Shown: positions 25,002-34,539 of the stretch, piece after piece
Layout of the letters: each line of letters starts with the position of its first letter
How positions within the stretch are numbered: the first letter of the stretch is position 1
NCBI GenBank assembly: GCA_937872175.1
Contig: CALMPI010000016.1
Coordinates: 124,001 to 188,000, forward strand
Length of the DNA: 64,000 bases
Source: an uncultured Flavobacteriales bacterium
GTDB lineage: Bacteria; Bacteroidota; Bacteroidia; Flavobacteriales_F; PHOS-HE28
Direction of reading: 5' to 3'
Notes under the pieces: generated by a model
Seen by the model: only the letters and a program-made list of their open reading frames with translations
Told to the model about the DNA's origin: nothing
Database searches by the model: none
Made by a program: the position numbers and the translations under genes

Positions 25002-28000
25002 ATGCGGACCCTTCGTGATCTGGTCGTCGTTGTGGTGTTCGTCCACGCCTGGCCGGCCATGGCGCAGTTCAGCGGTTTTCAGCCGGTGGATGGCTGTGCC
25101 GTGCGCCACGTGCAGGCCTGCGATATGGATGGCGATGATGACCTGGACCTGCTTGCGACCAAGGAGGACGGTCTGCACTGGTACCGCAACCTCGATGGAC
25201 AGGGTGACTTCGGTCCCCATCATGTGATCCTGCCCCAGCCGGCCAACGTGCGGCTCATGGTGTGCCCCGGCGACGTGGATGGGGACGGCGACACGGACCT
25301 GGTGGTGGCGCGGGACAACGACAGCACCCTCTTCCTGCTGGCGAACCTCAACGGGCAGGGCGCCTTCGGTGCGCCGCAGCCCATCACCACCCTGCCGGCC
25401 CGCCTGCTGCCCGTCGGCTTCACCGCCCTCCACCTTGCCGACCTCACCGGCGACGGGCTGCCCGAAGTGCTCGCGCTCTTCGGCGGGCACGACACCGTGT
25501 TCCGCTGCACCAATGCAGGCGGATCCTTCGCCCCGCTGGAGACCCTGCCGGACGTGCTCCCGGGCATCAGCGCGGGGCTGTTCGCCGTGGGCGACCTGGA
25601 CACCGACGGCGACAACGACCTGCTGCAGCATGACCTCACGGGCACCTACGTGGTGTTGGAGAACAGCGCCGGGGACGGCACCGCGTGGACCTCGGTCATC
25701 GCCTTCACGGCCCTCTCCGATATCGAGCACGAAGCGGCGCTCCTCGACCTCGATGGGGATGGCGACCTCGACATCGGGTTGCACGGGCCGCTGCTCCAAT
25801 GGGTGCGGAACGAAGGCGCATGGCCCACCTTCGCCCTGCAGCCCCTCGCCTCCGGTGGCGACGTCGGCGAAGCGGCCTATGGGCGTCCGGGTTGCGGCGC
25901 ATCGGCCTCGGTGGTCTACTTCCCCAGCGACCCCGGTGCCCCGACGCGCTGGCGCCAACTGCGGAACGGCCTCATCGGATCTTCGCCGCCGATCGCCCTC
26001 AACGATGTCCTGAAAGGGGATCGACCGCTTTGGGCCGACCTGGACGGCGATGGGCGCGATGACCTGGTGGTCACCTACCCCAACGCCTTCGGGTGGTACC
26101 GGAGCGAGCTCCCGCCCGCAGCGCCGGACTGGTCCCTCAGCATGCCCGCCCTCGACACCTTGTGCTGGTTCGGAGGCAGCTACGCGCTCCCTCCACCTCT
26201 GCCGGCGACCGGGTCCTGGTCCGGCCCCTTCGTGGCCCAGGGCCAGTTCCAGGCCTACATGGCCCCACCCGCTGCCTATGCACTCCAACACCTCGTGGTC
26301 GACACCACCGGCTGCCCTGTATCCGCGGACGCATCCCTGCTGGTGGTGCAGGCCCCCACCGTGCAGCCCCTGATGGCCCCGATCCCCACCTGCCCCGATG
26401 GTCCCGTGCAACTGGTGGCACGACCGTCCACCGGCGTGTGGTTCGGAGCGGTGGACAGCACCGGTCTGGTGGACCTGGACCAGCGGCCCATCCTGGGCGA
26501 GGTCATCTTCGTGCTGCAGGATGCCGCCGGGGGAAGCTGCGCCAGCGAAGGGCTGTGGCTCGACCTGCCCGCACCCGCGCCGATGAGCCTGCTGGTGGAT
26601 ACCGCGATGTGCGCCAACGATGCGCCGCAGACCGTGGTGCTCAGTGGCCCATCACCCGGCACGGTCTCCCTGAGCGGACCGGTGTTCGGCGCGCAATACG
26701 TGCAGCCCCACATCCTGGCCGTGCAGTTCGATCCGGCGCTGGGGCCCGGGACCTACGCGCTGGTGACCACCGCCGAGGCCGGGGCCTTCTGTGCCGACAC
26801 GCTAACCACCTGGATCACCGTACACCCCGAGCCCGAGGTGCTCCTCACCCCGTTCGACACCTTGTGCAGCAGTTCGGGCCCCTACTCCCTGCACCACGCG
26901 CAACCGGCCGGGGGCCTGTGGAGCGGCTTCGGCGTGCTTGGTGGACACTTCGATGTGAGCACCCATCAGTTCGGCAACTACCTGCTGCACTACAGCTTCA
27001 CCGACCCCAACGGCTGCAGCACCGAGGCCTCCCAATCCATCACCGCCCTGCGCCGTCCCTCGGTGTTCGGCCCTGCCGATGGGTCCATCTTCTGCGCGGA
27101 TGAAGGGAGCCAGGACTACCACGCGATCCCCCTGGGCGGGCTGTGGTCCGCACCGCTCAACGGCGCGGATGGTTCGCTCGATCCCACCTTCATCGCCCCG
27201 CTGCCGTACGACGGTGCGGCCATCTACACCTTCACCGATGCCACCGGCGGCCAGTGCAGCAACCTGCCCCGCACCTTCACCGTCCAGGCGCGCACCGTTC
27301 CGGAGGTGATGGCCGGTGGTCCTTACTGCGACAACGGGCCCGTGGTGGAGCTCACCGGATCACCGGCGGGCGACTGGGGCGGCGCGGCCACCGGCGCGGG
27401 GACCATCGGGCAGTTCGACCCCGCGACCACCGGCGCGGGGGTTCAGGTGATCACGCTCACGGCGGCGCTCGCGGACGAGTGCCCGGGCACTGATTCCGTC
27501 GAAGTGGTGGTGCTCGCCGCGCCGCTCGCCGCGCTCAGCCTTCCGGTGGACACCCTTGGCCTGCATCAACCCATACTGCCCTTGGCCGGTGGATCGCCTG
27601 CGGGCGGCACGTACACGATCGACGGCCTGACCGTGCAGGAGTTCAACGCGCAGGAGCACGGCCTCGGCTGGGTGGTGGTGCAGTACGCCGTGAACGATGG
27701 GACCTGCACAGGGACCGCCATGGACAGCATTTACGTGGACGACGATACCGGCCTGGGGCCGGATCGGTCCTCCACGTCCCTGCGGCTCTGGCCGAATCCG
27801 GCCACGGACCAGCTACGCATCGATGCACGGCCGCACCAGGCCATCGTGCGCGTGTTCGATGCCACCGGGCGACCGGCCATGGAGCCGAAGGGCCCCTCGT
27901 TGCCGCTGGTCCTGGACGTCCACGCCCTGGCACCCGGCCGGTACACGGTGGAGGTGGTCCGCGGTGACCGCACGGACAGGCTGCCGTTGGTGGTGGTCAG

Positions 28001-28007
28001 GCCGTGA
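25002..28007 (+). CDS. FG-GAP/VCBS-repeat surface protein with T9SS C-terminal sorting domain
   Basis: A 1001-residue secreted protein. After a signal peptide ('VVVVVFVHAWPAMAQ'), residues about 30-370 carry FG-GAP/VCBS blades with calcium-type loops: 'CDMDGDDDLDLLATKEDGLH', 'GDVDGDGDTDLVVARDND', 'GDLDTDGDNDLLQHDL', 'ADLDGDGRDDLVVTYPN'. Residues about 380-910 are a series of beta-sandwich units built on 'DTLCxxGGxYxL' or 'GGxWSGxxV' patterns, Cys-rich and adhesin-like. The last 75 residues are a T9SS type A sorting domain ('LRLWPNPATDQLRIDARP'). The start is taken at the ATG following the TACCTTTG element. The stop abuts the next, convergent gene. Confidence 0.88.
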   Translation: MRTLRDLVVVVVFVHAWPAMAQFSGFQPVDGCAVRHVQACDMDGDDDLDLLATKEDGLHWYRNLDGQGDFGPHHVILPQPANVRLMVCPGDVDGDGDTDLVVARDNDSTLFLLANLNGQGAFGAPQPITTLPARLLPVGFTALHLADLTGDGLPEVLALFGGHDTVFRCTNAGGSFAPLETLPDVLPGISAGLFAVGDLDTDGDNDLLQHDLTGTYVVLENSAGDGTAWTSVIAFTALSDIEHEAALLDLDGDGDLDIGLHGPLLQWVRNEGAWPTFALQPLASGGDVGEAAYGRPGCGASASVVYFPSDPGAPTRWRQLRNGLIGSSPPIALNDVLKGDRPLWADLDGDGRDDLVVTYPNAFGWYRSELPPAAPDWSLSMPALDTLCWFGGSYALPPPLPATGSWSGPFVAQGQFQAYMAPPAAYALQHLVVDTTGCPVSADASLLVVQAPTVQPLMAPIPTCPDGPVQLVARPSTGVWFGAVDSTGLVDLDQRPILGEVIFVLQDAAGGSCASEGLWLDLPAPAPMSLLVDTAMCANDAPQTVVLSGPSPGTVSLSGPVFGAQYVQPHILAVQFDPALGPGTYALVTTAEAGAFCADTLTTWITVHPEPEVLLTPFDTLCSSSGPYSLHHAQPAGGLWSGFGVLGGHFDVSTHQFGNYLLHYSFTDPNGCSTEASQSITALRRPSVFGPADGSIFCADEGSQDYHAIPLGGLWSAPLNGADGSLDPTFIAPLPYDGAAIYTFTDATGGQCSNLPRTFTVQARTVPEVMAGGPYCDNGPVVELTGSPAGDWGGAATGAGTIGQFDPATTGAGVQVITLTAALADECPGTDSVEVVVLAAPLAALSLPVDTLGLHQPILPLAGGSPAGGTYTIDGLTVQEFNAQEHGLGWVVVQYAVNDGTCTGTAMDSIYVDDDTGLGPDRSSTSLRLWPNPATDQLRIDARPHQAIVRVFDATGRPAMEPKGPSLPLVLDVHALAPGRYTVEVVRGDRTDRLPLVVVRP

Positions 28008-28391
28008 TCACTCGACGGTGTACCGCCGCTCCTCGCGGATGAGCTTCACCGGGTCCTTGCCGCACCGGCCCTTGTCGCTGGAGGTGCTGCATGTGACGAT
28101 GGCCTCGGACCGCACCAGGCACCGCGCATCACAACACACTTCCACCCGGTTGAGCACCCAGCGGTCGCCGCCACCGGGGCGCATGGGCACGATCGCGCTG
28201 TCCGCCGGCACGGTATAGATCACCGCGGTCTCCTTCAGCACATCGCCCGGGCACTCGGTGCCGGGCCGCCAGTGACACAGCAGGTGCACCTCGGTCCCGC
28301 GCGTGTTCACCAGGTTCTGTGCATCGAGCTGGGCGATCGCACCGCCGCCGATCAGGACGGCGGTGAGCAGGGACCGGCGGTGGAGGCTCAT
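28008..28391 (-). CDS. Small secreted cysteine-containing protein of unknown function
   Basis: I do not recognise a family. The 127-residue product has a signal peptide ('RRSLLTAVLIGGGAIAQLDAQ'; cleavage probably after DAQ) and a mature part of about 105 residues with seven cysteines ('LLCHWRPGTEC', 'VEVCCDARCLV', 'VTCSTSSDKGRCG'), enough for several disulphides. It is probably periplasmic or secreted. It has its own TAGCTTCG element at 28409-28416. It is convergent with the FG-GAP gene, sharing a TGATCA at the two stops. Confidence 0.7.
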   Translation of the reverse strand: MSLHRRSLLTAVLIGGGAIAQLDAQNLVNTRGTEVHLLCHWRPGTECPGDVLKETAVIYTVPADSAIVPMRPGGGDRWVLNRVEVCCDARCLVRSEAIVTCSTSSDKGRCGKDPVKLIREERRYTVE

Positions 28392-28408
28392 GGCAACGGC
28401 TTGTGCGC

Positions 28409-28416
28409 CGAAGCTA
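28409..28416 (-). promoter_or_regulatory. Bacteroidota -7 promoter element for the small Cys-rich protein gene
   Basis: TAGCTTCG on the minus strand, 17 bases before the ATG at 28391. Confidence 0.4.
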
Positions 28417-28474
28417 CAGCAGCAGACGCGTTGTTCCTCCCGGACAGGACGGCCCGTGCGGACCGGTGCCGGTG

Positions 28475-31243
28475 TCAGTCCAGCCCCAGGGTGATCTGCT
28501 TGCCGGGTTCGTAACCGATCAGCGGATCCTCCGGCGAGCGCTCCACCTCCTGTACGGCCTGCTGCCGCTTGAACCGCTTCACCGGGCTTTCCTCCAGGCC
28601 CTCCTCCTCGGGCGCTTCCAGGTTGCCGATCTCCTCATCGCTGATCAACATGCCCTGGACCTCCTCCAGCTCGGGGGTCATCGGGATGAAGACCGGATCG
28701 AGGAGCTCCAGCTCCTTCACCTTGAACGGCGTTAGGCGGTTGCCCAATGCCTTCACCCCTTTCACCGCGATGAAGGCCTCCAGGTCGACCTCCTCGTCGG
28801 GGCGGTCGCTGCTGCGCTTGTCGAAGCTCACCCGCACGCGCGGATGACCCACCAGGCTGTGCGCGGCCAGCCGGCTCTCCGCATGATCGGTGATGAAGGA
28901 CACGGGCTCACGGGCCGGTTCCACCTGGAACCGTTTCACCTGGAACTGTTGCTTCTCGCCCTCCCAGTACACGGCGCTCAGCACCGCCTTCGGATCCCAC
29001 TTGACCACGGTGAGGGCGTTGTCCGGAAAGTGCGTGCTGAGCACGAAGGGGAACAGCTGATAGGTGCCGTCGCCCATGATGGCCAGAATGCGGTCCTCGC
29101 CCGAGAACCGGCCCAGATAGCGCCCGTGACCGGTGTCGTTGAGGCGGCGGACCGTCTCGTCGAACCAGATGGGGATGGCGCCGAGCGTGCTGCCACCGCG
29201 CTCCTTCAGCACCACCTTCTGCACCATGTACCGCGTCAGCAGGTTGCCCTTGCTGCCGCGCCCCTTCACGGACAGCTGGCTGAAGTCCACATCGAACTTC
29301 GTCTTGCGCAGGTTGGGCCGCGGTCGCAGGGTGACCTGCACCACTTCGGCGGCACCGTCGGGGTTGGCGCTGAAGTACTCCACCTTGCTTCCGGGCGCAC
29401 CGCTGGTGAGGTCGTACTCCTTGTCGCGCGTGATGCCGGTGACGGCGAAGCGCTTCATGTAGTACGCACCCTTGGGCCCGTCCTGGTAGACCATGTGGTA
29501 GATGGTGCGCTCATCGTTCTTCTTCCACACGCCCACGTGCAGCACGCCCTTGCCGATGAACTTCTTATCGGCCACCTTGGTGACGAGCATGGTGCCGTTC
29601 TCGCGGAACACGATGATGTCGTCGATGTCCGAGCACTCGTCCACGAACTCGTGGTTGCGCAGGCTCCAGCCCATGAAGCCCTCGGCCTTGTCCACGTAAA
29701 GCTTGCGGTTGGCCACGGCCACCTTGGTGGCCACAATGGTGTCGAAGGTGCGCAGTTCGGTGCGGCGCTCGCGGCCCGCCCCGTACATCTTCTTCAGCTC
29801 CTTGAAGTGCTCCACGGCATGGTCCACCAGGTGGGCCAGCTTGTCCTTCACCTCGGCGATCTGGTCCTCCAGACCGCGGATGTGCTCATCGGCCTTGAAG
29901 CTGTCGTACTTGGAGATGCGCTTGATGCGGATCTCGGTGAGGCGGAGGATGTCCTCCTCGGTGACGGGGCGGCGCAGTTCCTTGACGTGGGGCTTCAGGC
30001 CCTTGTCGATGAAGCTCAGCACCTCCTCCCAGGTCTCGGCCTCCTCGATCTTCCGGTACACCTTCTTCTCGATGAAGATGCGTTCAAGCGAACTGAAGTG
30101 CCATTGGGCCTCCAGCTCCTCCAGCCGGATCTCCAGTTCGAGCTTCAGCAGGCGCAGCGTGTTCTCCGTGCTGATGCGCAGCAGTTCCTTCACGCCCACG
30201 AAGCGCGGCTTGTCGTTCTCGATGACCACGGCGTTGGGCGCGATGCTCACCTCGCAGTCGGTGAAGGCGAAGAGCGCGTCGATGGTGGTGTCCGGGCTGA
30301 CGCCCGCGGCCAGGTGGATGAGGATCTCGGCGTTCTCGGCCGTGTTGTCCTCGATGTGCCGCACGCGGATCTTGCCCTTCTCGTTGGCCTTGATGATGCT
30401 CTCGATGAGCGAGGTGGTCGTGGTGCCGAAGGGGATCTCGGTTATGACAAGGGTCTTGTTGTCCTCCTTGCGGATGCGGGCCCGGCAGCGCACCCGGCCG
30501 CCCCGCTCGCCCTCGTTGTAGTTGCTCACATCGGCCAGGCCGCCCGTGGGGAAGTCGGGCACCAGGTCGAAGGAGCGCTTGCGCAGCACGGCGATGCTGG
30601 CGTCGATGAGCTCGTTGAAGTTGTGCGGCAGCACCTTGCAGCTGAGGCCCACGGCGATGCCCTCGGCACCCTGCGCCAGCAGCAGCGGGAACTTCACCGG
30701 CAGGAAGATGGGCTCCTTGTTGCGGCCGTCGTAGCTCAGCTGCCACTCGGTGGTCTTCGGGTTGAAGACCACGTCCTTGGCGAACTTGCTGAGGCGGGCC
30801 TCGATGTACCGGGGCGCCGCGGCGCTGTCGCCCGTGAGGGTGTTGCCCCAGTTGCCCTGGCAGTCGATCACCAGGTCCTTCTGGCCCAGCTGCACCAGCG
30901 CATCGCCGATGCTGGCGTCGCCGTGCGGGTGGTACTGCATGGTGTGCCCGATGATGTTGGCCACCTTGTTGTAGCGCCCGTCATCGAGCTCCTTCATGGC
31001 GTGCAGGATGCGGCGCTGCACGGGCTTCAGGCCGTCGTACAGCGCGGGCACCGCACGCTCCAGGATCACGTAGCTGGCGTAGTCCAGGAACCAGCTGCGG
31101 TACATGCCGCTCACGCTGAACGCACCACCGGTGCCCGGGGCCAGGCCCGGCACACCGCGCTCACCACCCTCCTGCCCTGCACCTTCCACCGGACCTTCCT
31201 CCGCCCCGGTGCGCTCCTCCGACCCGTCCTGTTCGTCGTTCAT
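28475..31243 (-). CDS. parC: DNA topoisomerase IV subunit A (GyrA/ParC family)
   Basis: A 922-residue type IIA topoisomerase breakage-reunion subunit. After an acidic, disordered tail (1-45), the winged-helix domain begins 'MYRSWFLDYASYVILERAVP'. 'LKPVQRRILHAMKEL' and 'YHPHGDASIGDALVQL' precede the catalytic Tyr146 in 'AAAPRYIEARLSKFA'. The pairing with parE upstream, and a C-terminal region unlike the GyrA box, point to topoisomerase IV rather than gyrase. The ATG at 31243 is chosen because it overlaps the previous stop by 4 bases; an ATG at 31249 is possible. The acidic tail is unusual. Confidence 0.92.
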   Translation of the reverse strand: MNDEQDGSEERTGAEEGPVEGAGQEGGERGVPGLAPGTGGAFSVSGMYRSWFLDYASYVILERAVPALYDGLKPVQRRILHAMKELDDGRYNKVANIIGHTMQYHPHGDASIGDALVQLGQKDLVIDCQGNWGNTLTGDSAAAPRYIEARLSKFAKDVVFNPKTTEWQLSYDGRNKEPIFLPVKFPLLLAQGAEGIAVGLSCKVLPHNFNELIDASIAVLRKRSFDLVPDFPTGGLADVSNYNEGERGGRVRCRARIRKEDNKTLVITEIPFGTTTTSLIESIIKANEKGKIRVRHIEDNTAENAEILIHLAAGVSPDTTIDALFAFTDCEVSIAPNAVVIENDKPRFVGVKELLRISTENTLRLLKLELEIRLEELEAQWHFSSLERIFIEKKVYRKIEEAETWEEVLSFIDKGLKPHVKELRRPVTEEDILRLTEIRIKRISKYDSFKADEHIRGLEDQIAEVKDKLAHLVDHAVEHFKELKKMYGAGRERRTELRTFDTIVATKVAVANRKLYVDKAEGFMGWSLRNHEFVDECSDIDDIIVFRENGTMLVTKVADKKFIGKGVLHVGVWKKNDERTIYHMVYQDGPKGAYYMKRFAVTGITRDKEYDLTSGAPGSKVEYFSANPDGAAEVVQVTLRPRPNLRKTKFDVDFSQLSVKGRGSKGNLLTRYMVQKVVLKERGGSTLGAIPIWFDETVRRLNDTGHGRYLGRFSGEDRILAIMGDGTYQLFPFVLSTHFPDNALTVVKWDPKAVLSAVYWEGEKQQFQVKRFQVEPAREPVSFITDHAESRLAAHSLVGHPRVRVSFDKRSSDRPDEEVDLEAFIAVKGVKALGNRLTPFKVKELELLDPVFIPMTPELEEVQGMLISDEEIGNLEAPEEEGLEESPVKRFKRQQAVQEVERSPEDPLIGYEPGKQITLGLD

Positions 31244-31668
31244 GGCCATGTTCCACAGATCGTCTCGGGACGACCGAATGCGTTGTTGTTCGTGAGCCGC
31301 ATCTCCAGGCAGACCTCCTGTCCGGGCTGGTACTCCAGGCGGTAGAAGCGGAGCGTGTGCGACCCTGGCGGCACCTGCCCCACGAGCGTCCGCGTACCCT
31401 CCACGAGGTCGTGCACCTCCACCTGATAGCTGGCGGACGCCAGGAAGAGGCTCGCGTTCACCTTGAACTGCACCACCTGGCGGAAGAAGTTCGGCGGACC
31501 GAGCACCTGCTCCACATAGATGGTGTCCAGGCCGAAGACCGCCGGCCCCGCGTAGTCGGCATCGAAGGGGTTGTTCGTCAGGGCCGCCAGGTCGATGTCG
31601 TCCTTGTAGCAGCCGGCCAGCCCCTGCAGAAGGGCGGCCATGATCGACAGGTTGCGCAGGGTGCTCAT
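31240..31668 (-). CDS. Putative lipoprotein of unknown function, between parE and parC
   Basis: A 142-residue product with a lipoprotein signal ('LSIMAALLQGLAGCYKDD'; Cys21 lipidated, followed by acidic residues). The mature part is a short beta-rich domain with 'VFGLDTIYVEQVLGPPNFF', 'ASYQVEVHDLVEGTRTLVGQ' and 'GSHTLRFYRLEYQPG'. I cannot name the family. It overlaps both neighbours by 4-base ATGA junctions (31665-31668 and 31240-31243), so its translation is tied to the PEGA-like gene before it and to parC after it. Confidence 0.72.
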   Translation of the reverse strand: MSTLRNLSIMAALLQGLAGCYKDDIDLAALTNNPFDADYAGPAVFGLDTIYVEQVLGPPNFFRQVVQFKVNASLFLASASYQVEVHDLVEGTRTLVGQVPPGSHTLRFYRLEYQPGQEVCLEMRLTNNNAFGRPETICGTWP

Positions 31669-32465
31669 CGCAGGGGGATCGTCAGTCCGGCCGCCCACAC
31701 CCCACGTCCATCGGGGCCCGGCAGCCATACCAGCCCATCGAAGCGCACCTTCTCCCTGTCGTCGAACAGGGGCAGCGGGGTCCGGTCCGCGCGGCGGTAC
31801 GACCAGATGGTGTAGGCCGCCGCGACGGCGAACACGCCGGTGCTCACGCCCAGCATCACCTTGCTCCGGCGGAAATCGTCCTGGTGCGCGGGGATGCGGT
31901 CGTTCTTCAGTTCGGCGATCTCGCCGGGGTCGGCGCTCGTGTTGTAGAGGTTCTTGTCATTCCGTAGTTGTTGTCCGGCCTTGCTATAAGCAACATACGA
32001 GGCCGTAGCCCAGCCCAAAGCTCCAGCCGTTGCCACGGACGGCAAGGCTTTCGACAGCCACTCTCGTTTGCGGAACCGGCCAAGCGCATACTGATACTCG
32101 ATGAACTCCGCCGAATACGGCAGCCGCACGACCAGTTCGCGGCTGCTGCCGGCACGGACGTACACCGTGGTGTCCACGATCCGCCGGGTGGGTGCCCAGA
32201 GCTGGAGCCGATGGTTGCCTTCGGGGAGGTCCAGCACGCGTTCCTGCATGCGGTGCGCGCCGTCGAGGATCACCTGGAAATCATGCCCCGGATCCACCAC
32301 CAGGCGCAGTTGCCCGGTGGTCTGGGCGATGGCCGGCCCAACGAAGCAGCAGAACGCCCCGGTGAAGAGGAACGCGGCGATCAGCCCCCCGGTCCCGCCT
32401 TGTCCCGACCGTCGACCGCCGTTCGATGTGCACGACCTGTCCTGTTGCAGTGCCATCGTTCTCAT
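31665..32465 (-). CDS. PEGA-like envelope protein with C-terminal membrane segments
   Basis: A 266-residue product. A hydrophobic signal near residues 26-48 ('[21 protein letters not shown]') leads to a PEGA-like beta domain ('[19 protein letters not shown]', '[19 protein letters not shown]', '[11 protein letters not shown]'). Two hydrophobic stretches follow ('[20 protein letters not shown]' and '[19 protein letters not shown]'). PEGA domains bind surface or cell-wall components in other proteins. The start overlaps the parE stop (ATGA at 32462-32465) and the stop overlaps the next start, so it is co-translated with parE and the lipoprotein. The exact start is open because ATGs at 32465 and 32456 are close. 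Confidence 0.7.
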   Translation of the reverse strand: MRTMALQQDRSCTSNGGRRSGQGGTGGLIAAFLFTGAFCCFVGPAIAQTTGQLRLVVDPGHDFQVILDGAHRMQERVLDLPEGNHRLQLWAPTRRIVDTTVYVRAGSSRELVVRLPYSAEFIEYQYALGRFRKREWLSKALPSVATAGALGWATASYVAYSKAGQQLRNDKNLYNTSADPGEIAELKNDRIPAHQDDFRRSKVMLGVSTGVFAVAAAYTIWSYRRADRTPLPLFDDREKVRFDGLVWLPGPDGRGVWAAGLTIPLR

Positions 32466-34369
32466 ACCTCTTCCTCGACCTCGTCCAGTTTGCGGGCAAT
32501 GGCCTTCACCGGGTCCTCCGGCTTCTGGTTCACCACGTCCTTCTCCACGCGCAGGTTGCCAATGATGAACTCCTGCCGCTCGGGCGTGTTCTTGCCCATG
32601 TAGAAGTCCAACAGCTGCTGCACGGCGGCGTCCTTGGTGATCATCACCGGCTCCAGCCGCATGTCGGGCCCGATGAAGTGCTTGAACTCGTCGGGGCTGA
32701 TCTCGCCCAGACCCTTGAAGCGGGTGATCTCCGGGTCGCGGCCCAGCCGGGCGATGGCCTGCTGCCGCTCCTCGTCGCTGTAGCAGTACACCGTCTCCTT
32801 GCGGTTGCGCACGCGGAACAGCGGTGTCTGCAGGATGTAGAGGTGGTCGTTCTTCACCAGGTCGGGGAAGAACTGCAGGAAGAAGGTCATCAGCAGCAGC
32901 CGGATGTGCATGCCGTCCACGTCGGCGTCGGTGGCGATGACGATGCGGTTGTAGCGCAGCCCGTCCATGCCGTCCTCGATGTCGAGCGCGGCCTGGATGA
33001 GGTTGAACTCCTCGTTCTCGTACACCACCTTCTTGGTGAGGCCGTGGCTGTTGAGCGGCTTGCCCTTGAGGCTGAAGACGGCCTGGGTCTCCACGCTGCG
33101 GCTCTTGGTGATGCTGCCGCTGGCGCTGTCGCCCTCGGTGATGAAGAGGGTGGTCTCCTGCTTGCGCGGGTCGTTCTTGGGGTCGCTGAGGTGGATGCGG
33201 CAGTCGCGCAGCTTGCGGTTGTGCAGGCTGGCCTTCTTGGCGCGTTCGCGGGCCAGCTTGCGGATGCCGCTCAGCTCCTTGCGCTCGCGCTCGCTCTCCA
33301 GGATCTTCGACTGCAGGGCCTGCGTGGTCTCCGGGTGCTTGTGCAGGAAGTTGTCCAGCTTGGTGGCCAGGAAGTCGCCCACGAAGCTGCGCATGCTCTG
33401 CCCGCCGGGTTCGATCTCCAGGCTGCCCAGCTTGGTCTTGGTCTGGCTCTCGAACACCGGCTCGATCACCTTCACGGCGATGGCCGCCACGATGCCCGTG
33501 CGGATGTCGCCCGCCTCCCAGTCCTTCTTGAAGAACTCCTTGATCACCTTGGCCACGCCCTCGCGGAAGGCGCCCTGGTGCGTGCCACCCTGGGTGGTGT
33601 GCTGGCCGTTGACGAAGCTGTAGTACTCCTCGCCGTAGTGGTTGGCGTGGGTCATGGCCACCTCGATGTCGTCGCCCACCAGGTGGATGATGGGGTAAAG
33701 CGGCTCACCGTCCATCTTGGTGGTGAGCAGGTCCAGCAGGCCGTTCTTGCTCTGGAAGCGCTGCCCGTTGTACACGATGGTAAGGCCGGTGTTCAGGTAG
33801 CAGTAGTTCCACAGCAGCCGTTCGATGTGCTGGTCGCGGAACTGGTAGTGGCGGAACATCTCGGTGTCCGGCTCGAACACCACGCGCGTGCCGTTGGCCT
33901 CGGTGCTGGGCTGCAGCTTCTCATCCTTGCGCAACACCCCGCGGTCGAACTCCGCCCGCTTCATCTGCCCCTCGCGCACGCTCTCGATGCGGAAGTAGGT
34001 GCTCAGGGCGTTCACGGCCTTGGTACCCACCCCGTTGAGGCCGACGCTCTTCTTGAAGGCCTTGCTGTCGTACTTGGCGCCGGTGTTGATCTTGCTCACC
34101 ACGTCGATCACCTTGCCCAGCGGAACGCCGCGGCCATAGTCCCGCACTTCCACCCGGCCACCGTCGATGCGGACCTCGACCTTTTTGCCGTGGCCCATGA
34201 CGTACTCGTCGATGCAGTTGTCCAGCACCTCCTTCAGCAGGATGTAGATGCCGTCGTCGTAGCTGCTGCCGTCGCCCAGCTTGCCGATGTACATGCCCGG
34301 CCGCAGGCGGATGTGCTCCTTCCAGTCGAGGGACCGGATATGCTCTTCACCGTAGTTCGTCTCGCTCAT
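32462..34369 (-). CDS. parE: DNA topoisomerase IV subunit B (GyrB/ParE family)
   Basis: A 635-residue ATPase subunit. The GHKL domain has '[11 protein letters not shown]' (Mg-binding Asn), '[10 protein letters not shown]' and '[13 protein letters not shown]'. The TOPRIM domain has '[12 protein letters not shown]' and '[16 protein letters not shown]' with the catalytic Glu and Asp-x-Asp. No GyrB-type insertion is seen. With the parC partner downstream, topoisomerase IV is the likely enzyme. It is the first gene of a four-gene overlapping run ending in parC. A TACCTTCG element lies at 34475-34482, about 105 bases upstream. Confidence 0.93.
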   Translation of the reverse strand: MSETNYGEEHIRSLDWKEHIRLRPGMYIGKLGDGSSYDDGIYILLKEVLDNCIDEYVMGHGKKVEVRIDGGRVEVRDYGRGVPLGKVIDVVSKINTGAKYDSKAFKKSVGLNGVGTKAVNALSTYFRIESVREGQMKRAEFDRGVLRKDEKLQPSTEANGTRVVFEPDTEMFRHYQFRDQHIERLLWNYCYLNTGLTIVYNGQRFQSKNGLLDLLTTKMDGEPLYPIIHLVGDDIEVAMTHANHYGEEYYSFVNGQHTTQGGTHQGAFREGVAKVIKEFFKKDWEAGDIRTGIVAAIAVKVIEPVFESQTKTKLGSLEIEPGGQSMRSFVGDFLATKLDNFLHKHPETTQALQSKILESERERKELSGIRKLARERAKKASLHNRKLRDCRIHLSDPKNDPRKQETTLFITEGDSASGSITKSRSVETQAVFSLKGKPLNSHGLTKKVVYENEEFNLIQAALDIEDGMDGLRYNRIVIATDADVDGMHIRLLLMTFFLQFFPDLVKNDHLYILQTPLFRVRNRKETVYCYSDEERQQAIARLGRDPEITRFKGLGEISPDEFKHFIGPDMRLEPVMITKDAAVQQLLDFYMGKNTPERQEFIIGNLRVEKDVVNQKPEDPVKAIARKLDEVEEEV

Positions 34370-34474
34370 CGTGCTTCATCGCCCATCCGGCCCGGAGGGC
34401 ACCGTCCAACGCGGTGGCCGTTCGGGTCCGAACGCCGGAGATCCAACAGGGACAAGGGTTCCGGCGGGGCGCCA

Positions 34475-34482
34475 CGAAGGTA
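34475..34482 (-). promoter_or_regulatory. Possible -7 promoter element for parE
   Basis: TACCTTCG on the minus strand, about 105 bases before the parE ATG. The leader is longer than elsewhere in the window. Confidence 0.35.
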
Positions 34483-34539
34483 ACCCAGCCCCGGCAGCCC
34501 CGGTCGGCCGATCCGGGGAACGGTTTTCAACGATCCGGC

